Origin: Pictodentalium vernedei
Taxonomy: Eukaryota; Mollusca; Scaphopoda; Dentaliida; Dentaliidae
Reading direction: 5' to 3'
DNA: 64,000 nucleotides
NCBI GenBank assembly: GCA_031216915.1
Contig: CM062293.1
Location: 153,272,285-153,336,284 of the forward strand
Both the position numbers and the translations under genes were made by a program. Shown here one piece after another: positions 10,703 through 22,252 of this stretch (position 1 is the stretch's first letter; every line of letters begins with the position of its first letter). The notes below the pieces were generated by a model, which had not been told where the DNA came from, ran no database searches, and saw nothing but the letters and a program-made list of their open reading frames with translations.

Positions 10703-13480
10703 TCAAACAAAAAGAGCAACGCATACAAAAAGATGGCCGATTTTTAAAATTTTCTCTTTCAGAAATAATGGATCTGTATGAGAGGCATTGCTAATTATTC
10801 TTACAGAACGTTTCTGCAAACGGAGCAATGTATTTACACCCCTCGAATTACCGCATACGTGTATTCCATAAATCAGGTGGCTGTAGACGAGAGTATAATA
10901 CAGTGTTTTCATTCCCGTGTGTGGCAGAATGTTTTTTTTTATTTTATTAAGTATGCAATTCGACCGCGCTATTTTGGAACACAGATTTGTTACATGCCCC
11001 TTATATGCAAGATGCTCGTCGATATATATTCCAAAGAATTATATTGATGCTTTGGTTATATCCGAGGCGAACCTATCTATTTTTGTTATTTATTATAATA
11101 TCTGTTCGGTGTGGAATCACTCTTTTGTTGCTGTGATTAATGATGATGAATTTTGTTCTGGTGGTGTTTAGTAAAAGCTCGTTTGCAGAGCACTGCAGAT
11201 ATATCTTTTTCCAGTTCCACATTCATTTAAGAATTGAATGCAATTTTTATAATCTTTATTGGAGTATGAACGTGTGGGAATGGGTATAAATTGTATGAAT
11301 CCCTTCGTATTCAATTCTTGTAATTACATTCCGCAACTGTTTAAACTACTTTTCACCAAACAACAAAGCAGAAGGACTGATTTTTAATTTTCACAACTTT
11401 AGAAATAGAAACGAGTATTTTAGTAACGGGCTTTATGCCACAGTTGGGAAATGTCACCAAAGAAACAGCAGTGAAATTGATCACTGCGAGAGGCGCTAAA
11501 AGTTAAAAATCCGCCCAAACACCGCCCGAATTACATTCTGTCAACTGCGGTCTATCGTAAATGCGGGTCAAAGTTCGACCAAATGTATTCGTTGGAAAAT
11601 GAATTACATTTGGTCATGACGTTTTCATCCAGCTGACCAATGGAAATTGAGTATTTGGATCTAAAACGTATAACTACATTAACAATGTAATTATATAATT
11701 TACAGGGGCATTTATATTCGAGCTGGAAGAGTGTATAGTAGTGTCAGCAGCAAATGGTTCAAGATCATGTGAAGTAGCGTGGCAGAGATCATTTACATAT
11801 AGTAAAAATAAAATTGCGCCAAGATTTAAGCCTTGTGACTGGAACCATGCATGATTCCTGACCGTTTTGTACAACGTACTGTTCCCTGTTAGACAGGTAG
11901 CTTTCAACCCAGTTCAAGATAATACTACGGATACCATAGTGTTCTAATTTATTGAATAAAATGCTGTGGTTGATAGTGTTAAAGTCCTTTGAGAAGTCGA
12001 GGAAGACTGCCAGTGTATTAGTTTTTCTTTCATTGTTATTTTCTTCAGCAAAATGTCTCAATTGCTCGAGTATGGGATGAATTGTGGAGTGTTTTTTTTA
12101 CGAAAGCCGTATTGCGGTGGTGTTAAAATATTAAATTTGTCCAGAAAGCTGCATAGTCGAACAGACATAAGTTTTTTCTACAATCTTCGAAAATGAAGGT
12201 GAAATGCTAACAGGCCTACAATTATTGATGTTGTGTGGGCTACCAGACTGGAAAATAGGGATCACCTTGGCAGTTTTCATTTTATCTGGGAAAATGCCAC
12301 ATTCAAACGAATTGCTAATAATATGAGCTAGTGGTAGTACTATTGTATCAATTTAGTGCTTCACTAGAGATGGGGAAATATTAATTATTTCTTGTTCAGA
12401 TGTTGGGTTTAGAAAGCAATTATTTGGGAACTTACCATGCATATTGTCAGAGAAGGAGGTGTTTTGCCTTTCTATCTGATCCAGTTCGGTTTCCAATGTT
12501 TGCGAAAAAATAGTCAAATTCTTGGGTGACAAGATCTGGGTTGGGTTTCTCCTTGTCGTCCGCGAGAATGTGAAATCGTATTGTCGTATTGTTTTTGCTT
12601 TCTTACAACGTTGTTTAAAATCTTCTATGTATTACGCAAGTTACTTTGATTTTCATATAATATCTTTTTAAAATACAAGGTTTTTCTTTGCTTTTTTACT
12701 TTATTGAATATTTTGCAGTACCTTTTTTATTATTTATATTATGTAGAGTAGGGGAATTTAGTTTGCGGTGATAGAATTTTTGCGTATTATTAGAAGAAAT
12801 TAAAAGACCTTGGATATCCAAGTTTGGCGTTTTATGAATTTCTTGTCTGGTCGAATATGCTGGAGGGGAAATGCCCGTTCAGATGCATCAAGAAAAATAT
12901 CTTGGAAATAGGCCAAGTCTGGGCACGCTGAATTTAGAACGGGCGTAAAGTCACACTCTGATAAAATGTTAATGAAGCTTCGAATAGTGTCGTCATTAAT
13001 TTTGCGTTTTAATACTGTGTTTGTATTTGAGGGCTTAATTAGCTAGTTCTCGATTAGAAAAGTACCAAAGTGGCCGGACACGTCGGTTACTCTAATTCTA
13101 GAGTTAGCGTTTTCTGTAACATGATTTGAACAAAATGGTCAGTTATTGTGGCGGAATGCGTAGTAACTCCAGTAAGCCTTGTGATAAATAGTAGGAGTCC
13201 CTGACTAAACATCAGGTCTACATAACTAACAGTTTTTGAGTACGAATCCAGCTTTAAAAGATTAATATTTATATCACCCATTATACTCGAAGGCTTCTTT
13301 TCTCTGTTTAATAAATCCGTAGTAAAATTTAGTTTAGATAAAAAGAGGTCTATATCGGCATTGGGTGGTGTGTTGGGTCTGTAGATAACCCCAATTAATT
13401 TATATATCTTGCCTAATTTAATTTCAACAAATAGAGATTCGATAACGTGGGGAATACATATAGTCATACCGTACTTGATA
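10703..13480 (-). mobile_element. CR1/Jockey-like LINE, minus strand, interrupted and decayed
   Basis: On the minus strand, endonuclease pieces lie at 13467-13087 (IYRPNTPPNADIDLFL, then ITDHF), reverse transcriptase at about 12061-11674 (FLDFSKDFNTINHSI, KLEHYGIR, LFLLYVNDL, FAADTT), and a C-terminal piece at 10912-10703 (YYTLVYSHLIYGIHV, LQKRSVRII). The catalytic FADD is changed to FAAD. About 760 bp between the last two pieces is longer than expected and holds unrelated sequence, so an insertion or rearrangement is likely. The protein vocabulary matches the LINE at 5335. Confidence 0.78.
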
Positions 13481-13705
13481 ATTAATGTCCCCTTTTATGT
13501 GGAGCCCCATTCTTAGGCCACAGCAAAATTATTAAACGAATCCAAACAGAATTGTACTGGTGACCTGACAGCTCGAATCACAGGGTAACAACTTTAATGT
13601 CATCAAACGTCAATAGGAGGAGTTAGCGCGTTGTTTGGCTTGACAATCTCTTGTGACAGCAGATTGGGGTGTGTCGTTTTTCTCTGTCGTTCCAGCATTC
13701 CAGTT
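13481..13705. other. Unassigned sequence
   Basis: Sequence between a LINE and a hairpin element. No feature could be supported. Confidence 0.35.
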
Positions 13706-13842
13706 ATATAGATATACAGAACGCGACGTGTGTTTGAATCGGTGGGTTCTTTTTATTACAAGTTGGAATGGCGTAGTCATATTTCGCGAGAGCCGGGGGA
13801 TCGAGCACATTCAAGCACACATCGCGTTCTGTGTTTATTACA
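13706..13842. mobile_element. Hairpin element with ACAGAACG ends
   Basis: Left arm ACAGAACGCGACGTGTGTTT and right arm AGCACACATCGCGTTCTGTG pair over about 25-30 bases around a spacer of roughly 70. The ends ACAGAACG/CGTTCTGT and the following TTATTACAC match the hairpin elements at 27611 and 43410. Confidence 0.65.
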
Positions 13843-13853
13843 CACCCCATGCA

Positions 13854-14088
13854 TTAACCCTTTACCCAACGAATCGGCCGCATACGCCCGCGTAATATGC
13901 AAAATTCGCAGTTGAAAAAATATTATTTTTCCAAAAATTTCAACAAATCCATATCATGTGACCCCTCGTCGAGCTCGTTCCAACGAGGGGTCACATGATA
14001 TGGTTTTGTTGAAATTTTTTGAAAAATTTAAAAAAATTATATTTAAAATAATAAATTTTGATATCGTCTGCGTTGGGTAATGGGTTAA
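13854..14088. mobile_element. TTAA-bounded palindromic MITE, family A
   Basis: Begins TTAACCCTTTACCCAACG and ends CGTTGGGTAATGGGTTAA. Inner arms carry CATATCATGTGACCCCTC and its complement, with a palindromic GAGCTCGTTCC core. The TTAA boundaries and a CCCTTT terminus are typical of piggyBac-like non-autonomous elements. No transposase is present. Confidence 0.82.
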
Positions 14089-14294
14089 AAATCATTTAAA
14101 TGAACAAAGTTTAATTTCGATGTTTAAACCCAAAGGTGAATAGTCTGTTATTTTTGTTTGAAGAGGTACTGATAAAATAAATAGACAAAGTTTCAGTGTT
14201 AGATCAATCGGTTAGTCATCAACCGGCCAACCGATCGACTGAGTGAGTGAATGAATGAATGAAACAGTAAATGAACGAAAGAGTTAAAAATCGA

Positions 14295-14519
14295 ATGAAG
14301 TTTTCAGACATTGTTCATATAGTTTTATTATTATTTTACACAAGCCTTGTCCATAGTCAGGCTGCATGCAGCTATTCATTAAACCATAATTACGCTCAAA
14401 CATTACATGGTTTTCCACTACAACAAGAAAGAGATATCTACACCATATATCTTCGTGGGAACCCGGGAAGTGAAGCAGTGCTTATTTACTGTTGTAAACA
14501 AGATCTATTTTCCTGGTAA
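14295..14519 (+). CDS. Possible signal-peptide exon, unrecognised
   Basis: From ATG 14295 the translation starts MKFSDIVHIVLLLFYTSLVH, a good signal peptide shape: a lysine, a hydrophobic core, then a polar SQA-type cleavage region. The mature part begins with a Cys and is short. The frame stops at 14519, inside a dispersed repeat that begins near 14510. If real, this would be a first exon ending at an unseen donor before that, for example near 14470. I do not recognise a family, and chance is a serious alternative. Confidence 0.22.
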   Translation: MKFSDIVHIVLLLFYTSLVHSQAACSYSLNHNYAQTLHGFPLQQERDIYTIYLRGNPGSEAVLIYCCKQDLFSW

Positions 14520-14677
14520 AATAGGACCCAGTCACCAGTGTTTGGGGTGGAAGTCCTCTAAACTGGGCAAAAGGGTATAAATGATTGACGAACCTTGACT
14601 TTATCTCCTTGTTACGACCGGGATTAGCCATTGTGCAGACATATCTTACCTTAACACCAGTAAATAAACAAATAAAC
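14510..14677 (+). mobile_element. SINE-like dispersed repeat, family 3
   Basis: Begins near CTGGTAAAATAGGACCC and ends in a tail of AAATAAACAAATAAA. The words GGTATAAATGATTG and a later T(G/A)CGACC motif are shared with 41600-41806 and 53665-53800. I read it as a SINE or the 3' end of a LINE. Confidence 0.65.
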
Positions 14678-15011
14678 ATGCCAGATGCACACCTGGCAAG
14701 CACCGAAACACCCGAAACTTACAGTTTTAATACTAAACTAAGTATCATGCAATTTTTCAAAACTGGTGCATAACATATCCAGCTCTGCGAGTGTCGACGA
14801 GTATAATAGCCTGAGCGATGGCAACTGTTCTTTAGTTTCCATAAAACGCACGAAGTGCGCCAAGAAAAGATCAATATCATTTATATTACTTGATGTGCTA
14901 ATAGATATTATTGGTACAGATCCCCAAGCAGTCTTTTTGCAAATTGTTAACCAATAGGTTGTTGGGTGGAGCGCGCACCTCGGTTTTACGATTTTTTTCA
15001 GAGAAACTCTT

Positions 15012-15263
15012 TTAACCCTTTACCTAAAATGAAAAGCAGACGACACTTGCAAAATAAATTCTTCAATAACCAATTGTTTTCATTTTTTGTCTCAAAAACA
15101 TAGATTATGACCCCCTCATTGGAACGAGCTCGACGAACTCGTTCCAACGAGGGGTCATAACCTATGTTTTTGAGACAAAAAATGAAAAAATAATGAAAAT
15201 TAATTGGCGATTTTTGAGAATAGCGTTGGCCGGTTTTTCACGTTACTTTGGGTAAAGGGTTAA
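15012..15263. mobile_element. TTAA-bounded palindromic MITE, family B
   Basis: Starts TTAACCCTTTACCTAAAATG and ends GGGTAAAGGGTTAA. The inner inverted arms hold ACATAGATTATGACCCCCTC and GGGGTCATAACCTATG. The core is GGAACGAGCTCGACGAACTC. Same termini as family A but different arms. Confidence 0.85.
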
Positions 15264-15344
15264 GCGTGAGTAGTATGTAATGTGGTTTTCACCCCCCCCC
15301 CCCCCCATTTGGATGACCTCGGTGGATGACCTCGGAAGTGACGT

Positions 15345-15432
15345 CATGTCACGTGACCTAGTGGCGCCATGTTGTGTTGTTATGGTAACCCGCGTGAGCG
15401 TCCATGTTGTGACGTCATCTCCATAGTGATAC
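15345..15432 (+). repeat. Dispersed repeat R2
   Basis: The block CACGTGACCTAGTGGCGCCA, then TATGGTAACCCGCGTGAGCG and GTGACGTCATCTCCATAGTG, is repeated at 49735-49815. Both copies sit just beyond a family B MITE. Confidence 0.65.
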
Positions 15433-16030
15433 GTGGTGGTAGTACGCATGCGCAGCTCGTGTTGTTGTGTTTCCATCGTCTATTTTGTATACTGGAGGCC
15501 GCCACCTTGGTTTCTACGGTATCACGTGATTGCTATGTTACTTAAACCCTTCTTATAGGACTATAGGACAGGGGTATGTTCGGAGCATGTGTTCGATTGA
15601 ATCGGAGTAATTTCCCGATTCGTAGAATTACCACAAACAAACCGACAAGTTTTACTATTTCGAATTCTTCCAGGATTCTCTGCTTCTATATATATATGCA
15701 ATAGTTATCGTTTATCTGACCATGTTCCTTTGTTCTAGAGTATACTCCAGTAGCGTAGAAGAGCCTATTAGTTGGAGCAGTTTTGCTTATTGTTACTATA
15801 TTTAGCTATTTCTGGTCTATTCTTGTTAGTTCTGACCCTATTCTAAGTACTCTTGTTGTTTCATGTATCTAGAACATTTATATAGATTATAACTAACCAA
15901 TCAGATTGCTTGATTTCCCATAATCTGTATGCAGAGTTATCTCCCCTTATTACAACGAAGTTGTATCCGATTCTCATCGCCTCTATATCCAATGGCAATA
16001 TCTCATGGAATCCCTTATTGTGAAACATCT
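15433..16030. other. No gene recognised
   Basis: AT-rich sequence with no supportable exon or repeat assignment. Confidence 0.4.
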
Positions 16031-16039
16031 CTGGTTATG

Positions 16040-16370
16040 GAATCCCTTTTTTGTCGTATGAGGCCATGAGGGCTATGTAAAAGCCCCCAATGAGTCCTCA
16101 TATATTATGCCTCATAGCCTCATTGAATTTTAAGGTTATGAGGACCATTAAAAATCCCTCAATGAGGTATAATTTACTACGACTCTTAGCCTCATTTCAG
16201 TATTTGAGGATACCTATGGCCTGGTATTGTATTATTCGAGGATACCTATCGAGGATACCTTTTGGAGAATCCCTTTTTTGTCGTATGAGGCCATGAGGGC
16301 TATGTAAAAGCTCTCAATGGGTCCTCATTTATTATCCCTCATAGCCTCATTGAATTTTGAGGTTATGAGG
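16040..16370 (+). repeat. Pair of ~103-bp direct repeats
   Basis: Positions 16040-16143 and 16268-16370 are nearly identical, starting AATCCCTTTTTTGTCGTATG and ending GAGGTTATGAGG-like. The spacer has short echoes of GAGGATACCT. The words GCCTCAT and ATGAGG alternate, so each unit is itself partly self-complementary. Confidence 0.75.
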
Positions 16371-16451
16371 AAAGGATTAATACCGCCTAATTCAACAACT
16401 ACAAGACTCTGAACAGAGATACAAAGGTACAGAACGAAGAATAAATAAATA

Positions 16452-16528
16452 AATATTACCCGATAAACGCTTGCGTGGACGTCACTGCCCACGTGTGGAT
16501 TACGACAATTCCGCGGCAACTGTACTGC
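16452..16528. mobile_element. Half of a family F fold-back MITE
   Basis: Matches the right half of 21253-21500: CCGATAAACGCTTGCGTGGA, then GTGTGGATTACGAC and CCGCGG. The left half is absent. Confidence 0.6.
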
Positions 16529-16567
16529 ATGAGCACATCAACATTGTAAAAATAATTAAAGTAATCA

Positions 16568-17250
16568 TGCATGAACTTCAGAAATGCATTAAGGGATTAT
16601 AAAATGAAATTTCCAGCAATTCTGAAAAATGCACTTAATGACCCATGGACAACCCTAGTGACCTAGAACCAAATTTCGAATGTCCAGCGAGTTTAGACTC
16701 ATTTTGTGCTGGTCACAGATCCATTGGCCACACCATGCTTAAGGTATGAGCGTGCCTCACTTTCAAATATATTTGGCTTCATCCATTTTCTGAATTATGA
16801 AATATAATTTTGTATGAACATCGGGAATGCATTAGGAGGGCAGAAGATGCGATTTACAGCATTTCTGAAAAATGTACTCTCGATGACCTTGTCCCATATT
16901 TTGAACCTCCATTGAGTTTTAACTCATTCGTTGTTGGCCCGAGGTCCATTGGTCATACCATGCTTGAGATATGAGCGTGATCCGCTTTCAAAATGTTTGG
17001 TCCCCGCCCTCTTAATTGAGTGTGAAAATACATGTATGAATTTCGGGAATGCATTAGAGGATCATAAAATGCGATTTCCAGCAAATTCTGGAAAATAGAC
17101 ACAATTACCTCTGGGCAGCCGCAGTGACCTGCACCCATTTTTGGAACTCGCATTGAGTTTCGAATCAATTGGTGTTAGTCTCAGAATAATTAGTTATACC
17201 ATGCCTGAGATATGAGCGTATCCCACTTTCAAAGCACCTCTAGGGATGCC
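16568..17250. repeat. Three-unit satellite-like tandem repeat, period ~220-245 bp
   Basis: Units start near 16569, 16814 and 17035, with words such as GGGAATGCATTAG, GATTTCCAGCA and ATACCATGCYTGAGATATGAG. Copies are well diverged. No conserved reading frame runs through all units. Confidence 0.75.
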
Positions 17251-17504
17251 ACAAATGCTCCAGAAACCTTTAACATAGGTGACCGAATAACGGAGACTGC
17301 CAAAAAGCAGCGATAACGGAAGATCTGTGTTCGAGTTATTGTGTGGACAGGGATGCTGAGAAGACAGAAAACTGATAGAAGGCGAAATAAAAGAAGAAGA
17401 AACAAAACAAAACAAAACAAAAACCACACAAAAACAATAGCTTGTGTGTTTCATTTGTTCACGTGTTGTTGCGTTGTTAAAAGTTATAGGAAAGTGATAA
17501 AGGG

Positions 17505-17640
17505 CACTCCCCTATAACTTGTAACACGCCTACTGGCTAAACAGTTTCACTTCGCAGATATTATGTAGCACATCCACTGAATATGAAGCCTTTAAGTTGT
17601 GGTATCTACACTCTGAAAAGCCTAAGTTTGGACTTCCAAC
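17505..17640 (+). repeat. Dispersed repeat R1
   Basis: Shares CCCTATAA-TTGTAAC, CACATCCAC-GAATATGA and TTAAGTTG-GGTA-CTACA with 24146-24262 and 47553-47690. Origin unknown; possibly the 3' end of a retroelement. Confidence 0.55.
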
Positions 17641-18060
17641 ACTTGACCAGTTCATAAAGAATTATGAAATACATTTATATACAGTTATACTTATGCAGTG
17701 TTTTCAAAAAATAAGTACCATCCACATAATATCTGAGTTATTTTCTGCAGAAACGAGCAAACTGGACTTTTACAAAAGTAAATATAGCGTAATTAAAACA
17801 GTCCTTTTATCTTAATCTCGCTTTGTTGAAAACGTGTGTAAATGAATAGATATGTACATCAATCAACAAACGTAAAATTATAAAGAGTCATGATTTCATA
17901 GAAATTTTGAAGGACATTGCAAGTCAATAAAAATATTCATAGAGTAGGTTCAAATACAATGATCGGGATGCCTGAGAGCCAAAACTTGTTTTGCCTAACG
18001 GTTCGTTGAGTTGACCTTCTCGACACTAATGCAATCAATCAATCACAGCAAAATGCCCCC

Positions 18061-18281
18061 TTAACCCTTTACCCAACGCAGACGATATCAAAATTTATTA
18101 TTGTAAATACCACTTTTTAAAATTAAAAAAAAATTTCAACAAAACCATATCATGTGACCCCTCGTTGGAACGAGCTCATGATATGGTTTTGTTGACATTT
18201 TTTAAAAAATAATATTTTTTCAAATGCTGAATTTGCATATAACGCGGGCGGATGCGGGCGATTCGTTGGGTAAAGGGTTAA
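18061..18281. mobile_element. TTAA-bounded palindromic MITE, family A
   Basis: Starts TTAACCCTTTACCCAACGCA and ends CGTTGGGTAAAGGGTTAA. Arms include CATATCATGTGACCCCTC on the left and ATGATATGGTTTTGTTGA on the right. The core is shortened: one of the two inner CGAGCTC arms is lost. Confidence 0.85.
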
Positions 18282-18342
18282 ACTACACAGCACGACGTAA
18301 CGTAATGTGTGATCAATACCTTATCCAATAACACAACATATA

Positions 18343-18372
18343 ATTGATAATAATAATAATAATAATAATATA
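18343..18372. repeat. ATA trinucleotide repeat
   Basis: A short perfect (ATA)n tract. Confidence 0.9.
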
Positions 18373-20440
18373 ATCTCTTCGGCTGTCAGCTTGTTAGACG
18401 CAGCTCTCCAACAGGGAGGCCTTGGTTACACTTGGGCTCCTAAATATTGCTCACCCATCTCTCCTACCAAGACCCAGAAACGAGCTGTTTAATGCTATCC
18501 AGCACTTATTTCTTTTCATTGCCGCAAATCAGCATACTAAGCCTCTCTTTTATATGCCCAAATAACGGCCTGTCCTTCATTCTCCCATCCCATTTCCTCA
18601 TTATACTCAAAATGAACCCTGATCGGTGTCTTCCCACTTGGCCAACCTTTTAAATTTTCCTGTCATCAACTAAGTTTTGAAAGGTTGGCAGAGTGCAACT
18701 TAGTGCAGAAGAGAACAATAGGTTTAATCCTCAAATTATGGGGTGTAGTCTGTTTCAAGTATTATACCACATACAAAATTACAAATACAGAACATAATTA
18801 TAAATGTTTATTTATATATGTATTTTCCAATAAACGTTTTAACTGTCACCAAGTTTAGTAAATGGGAAATTACAAGGAAACTATTTTGTTGGCCATTCCA
18901 AATATTTTGTAAAAAAAACCTTCTGCGTCAAGAAATATACTTATATGTCGATATTTTAACTTTAAATTTCTTCCTACAATTCAATTAGATTAGGAATATA
19001 ACCAATTCAAACTTGTTTGACAGAGCTCACTGATTTTGAAACAGACTATAAGCAAATTTTTTGAATGTGTGAAATCAAGAAGGTCAGGTAGAGGCAATAT
19101 GAACATTTGAAAAGGTTGGCTGAGTGGGAAATGAACCCTCTGATCTGTCAGACTGGTATTTTATGCATTCTGCGAGAAGGGGCCCCAGGGTCTCCATTAC
19201 CCCCATTTTAAACATTTGGCACTCCTTTTCACCGTCTTTTCTACTTTTTCACCATAAGTTTCAGCCCATTGGCTGAGTTAGTTCAAGGTCATAATCTCAT
19301 CTGGCGAGAAACAAACGTTGCTGTGTGCCTTTCATGTTGCCTGGAAAAGGTCATTATGTAACACACTGACGGAAAGACCTCTGCGAGCCCGTTCTATCAT
19401 CGTGTTACATAATAAGAGTTAATTATTTTAGTGGGAGATGGGGTACACTTCAGATTTCACCTGGGTTATACTGGGTCGATCTTGTTTAGATGCCGTTATG
19501 TTACGTCCAAGACCGTTTAGCACAATTACACTTAGGCTGATTTTCTACCGGGAGATTTAAATGTGGGAACATTCTCATTAACATGCCGACGTTTCGCGTA
19601 AATTTGGTTTCAGGTAACCTTCCCGGGAACGGAAAAAGCTAGGGAAGTGGATTTGAAGAGATTTGATTTAGTCAACTCTTTTGAACATGTGCGGCTATTT
19701 CCAGTTTCTCTTTTGTTCCGCGTTCGTATTCTGCCGACAGATGTTGTTGAATTGTGCATTCACTGCAGAGATAAGCAAGTGCAAAACACGACTGTGGAAA
19801 GAGCTTGTTGGACGCATATAATTCGCAAGTAACAGAACAATGCATTGAAACAAAATAGCGGCAGTCTGAATTTACGAAGTGTATCACCAAGGATTACAAA
19901 TTGTAGAGATATCATACAACAATAGGTTCCGATACCAACCGCAATACCTTACAGTGATTGGTCAATGCCTCGTTGATTTTATTTTATGCCGCCGGGCACG
20001 CGCATATGTCTACTGTCAGCGATTCTTATGTCCACTGTCAAGGAAAGCGTCTCGTTGCCATGAGCAACGGTTCATCGCAATGTCTTTTTTCACTTGAAAT
20101 CAACTGAGACAAATACATTTAACTGAAGTAAAATACACACAAAAGTAGCGTTATTACTTACAAAAAGATTAGTTATGTAAACATGGATAATTATTTATGA
20201 AACCGATTAGATTATAAGGTCTTTTTTCATTAATTTACTGTGACATAAACTAAAACGAATAGAGAGCAACTCGCCCCGTTGATTGCGTACGTAAACATTG
20301 AATAAAGGGAAGTCACTCCAGTCTGTTATGATAAAAGTTAACACTTTACCGAAACAACGTCTGCTTTCTAATATTGGCTGTACAACAACAAATTTTAAAA
20401 TCATTCGAATGAAGCGATTTGTGTAAGAACAGGACGTATA
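18373..20440. other. No gene recognised
   Basis: Two kilobases with no coding support. Around 18955-19030 there are words related to family D MITEs (ACCAATTCAAACTTGTTTGA), suggesting an eroded copy. Confidence 0.4.
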
Positions 20441-20444
20441 CGTC

Positions 20445-20580
20445 ATTCTGTTTGTTGCAGGGGACATGGTCTCACGTTCCCTGCATGAAACATATATTCA
20501 ACCTCGGCTGACGCCTCGGTTGAATATAAATTTCATAAGGGGAACGTGAGACCATGTCCCCTGTCAACAAACGGAATAAC
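20445..20580. mobile_element. Long hairpin element H1
   Basis: Arms of about 59 bases (20445-20503 and 20518-20580) hold GGGGACATGGTCTCACGTTC and its complement. The loop is TCGGCTGACGCCTC. The right flank AATAACTTATAATG resembles that of hairpin H2. There is a small bulge near the apex. Confidence 0.85.
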
Positions 20581-20743
20581 TTATAATGTTCCAATGAGAC
20601 TAAAATCCTCCTTCTCTGATTGGGCGGGAGCTCGCTTAGTATATTCTGTGTTTACGGCTCAAATGGCAAATGTTACCATTTGACGTCACAACGCGAAATA
20701 TTTGCAATGACGTCGTCCGTTTCGTGACTGCTTCATCAACGGA

Positions 20744-20992
20744 GTGACAAGCAAGCCGCTTCATTCTTCTGGATGTTTCACGTGTGCAACAGACGGTGTT
20801 CCGGATGAAGTGTTGTTTAAATTACAAACCTATTTACGATTTGAACTAAGATGGAATGAGTTCATACGGTTTATTGATTATTTATCCAGAACCGATGTGG
20901 ATACACAAGAGGTTTATTTACTAGGTTTATTTACAAGAGGTTTAGTTGCTTTAAATAAGGCAACTTTTAACGATCACAAGTTTAGTAAATGA
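20744..20992 (+). CDS. Unrecognised 82-codon open frame between two hairpins
   Basis: The frame begins ATGACAAGCAAGCC-like (start codon uncertain) and includes the segment VPDEVLFKLQTYLRFELRWN. No domain is recognised and there is no splice support. Upstream are a GATTGGGCGGGAG word and two TGACGTC-type motifs (20680-20713), which would suit a promoter, but this is weak. It lies between hairpins H1 and H2, whose right flanks are alike, so it could belong to a transposon. Chance remains likely. Confidence 0.2.
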   Translation: MTSKPLHSSGCFTCATDGVPDEVLFKLQTYLRFELRWNEFIRFIDYLSRTDVDTQEVYLLGLFTRGLVALNKATFNDHKFSK

Positions 20993-21053
20993 GCTCCTCG
21001 TGTTTCACGATGTAGGTTTTGGGCTATGGGTAGTGTCTGTTGGAATATATACG

Positions 21054-21189
21054 TTATTGTGATGAATTGACGGTAACATGGTCTGAGATTTGCGGCTCGG
21101 AGCTTATGTTCAACCGAGACGCTTTCGCCATGAACATAAGCTCCGAGCCGCAAACCTCAGACCATGTTACCGTCAATTCATCACAATAA
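21054..21189. mobile_element. Long hairpin element H2
   Basis: Left arm 21054-21112 and right arm 21131-21189 pair almost perfectly over 59 bases (for example GACGGTAACATGGTCTGAG with its complement). The loop is ACCGAGACGCTTTCGCCA. The right flank AATAACTTATAGTG is close to that of H1, although the arms are unrelated. Confidence 0.88.
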
Positions 21190-21252
21190 CTTATAGTGTA
21201 GCGGAGCATCTAGTTTAAACAGCATTCATTTCCAAATTCACAATCAACAATA

Positions 21253-21500
21253 CGTACAGTACGGACACAGTGGACTGGTCACTTTCTACGGGTGGGCAAT
21301 ATTCCACGAACGCGATAATATTAGATTACAAACACTAATTATAGGAATGATCATCAAATATTTAATTAATGGAGCACCGGATACAACCCGATACTTCATT
21401 AATTAAAATCTTGCAACTGGCGATTTTTTATTTCCTGGTAAACGCATGCGTGGACATGCGTGGACATCACTGCTTAAGCGTGGATTACGACCAGTCCACG
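21253..21500. mobile_element. Fold-back MITE, family F
   Basis: Ends pair as CAGTGGACTGGTC and GACCAGTCCACGG. A central hairpin reads TTTAATTAATGGAGCACC, then CTTCATTAATTAAA. It contains a short local duplication GCGTGGACAT. Confidence 0.8.
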
Positions 21501-21924
21501 GATATTTAGTGTTCGTTAGAAAGTGTGCTGTGAACTCAACAAGAAACTGCTTTTACAAGGACGTTTCAATTTACAGAGTGCAATAACATTTATGCCATAA
21601 GTAAACCAATAACTTTGTCATAGTCGTAATGCAGGTAACAATATAATTAGAAATAGAGAGTTCATGTTTTGAACTTTGACTGTTCTTACCATTTTCGCGG
21701 CGGTTGAAAAATAAACCAATACCATTGAGAAACAAACACTGACCTCTAGTCAACTGGACTGCTGAAGCATCAGCGAAAACGTCGCACCTCAGTCTGGCCC
21801 ACCCCAACGATGGCGTCAGATCATTCAATGTGTTAGCTCCTTCCATCGATGACGTTTGTAGTCACAGTGCAACCGCTTTCACTTCGTCAAACAACGTGTA
21901 TTTACCAAGCAGGAAAACTAGTTA

Positions 21925-22154
21925 CAGTACAGTCACCTTGGAGTGGTCGTAATCCACGTGTGGGCAGAGATGTCCACGCATGCATTTTCCAGGTAATAAA
22001 AATCATCATCAGCAAAAATTTAATTAATGAAGCACCGGGTTGTGCCCACTGCTTCATTAATTAATTTTTTAATAAATATGCCTATCATTAGTGTTTGGAC
22101 TCTAATATTATTGCGCCCGTGGAAATATTGCCCGTCCATGGCGGTCGTCTGTAC
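21925..22154. mobile_element. Fold-back MITE, family F, inverted copy
   Basis: Opposite orientation to 21253-21500. Carries GGTCGTAATCCACGTGTGGG, the central TTAATTAATGAAGCACCGGG hairpin and TAGTGTTTGGACTCTAATAT. About 420 bp of unassigned DNA separates the pair. Confidence 0.8.
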
Positions 22155-22210
22155 GCGTTGTCAACTTTTCAATCTATTTTGTCAATAAAAACTAAAACAT
22201 GCTGTAAATA

Positions 22211-22252
22211 TTTGAAAATAATAAATTTTGATATCGCGTGCGTTAGGGTTAA
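22211..22252. mobile_element. Terminal fragment of a family A MITE
   Basis: AATAATAAATTTTGATATCG followed by CGTGCGTTAGGGTTAA equals one end of family A (compare 14050-14088). Confidence 0.6.
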
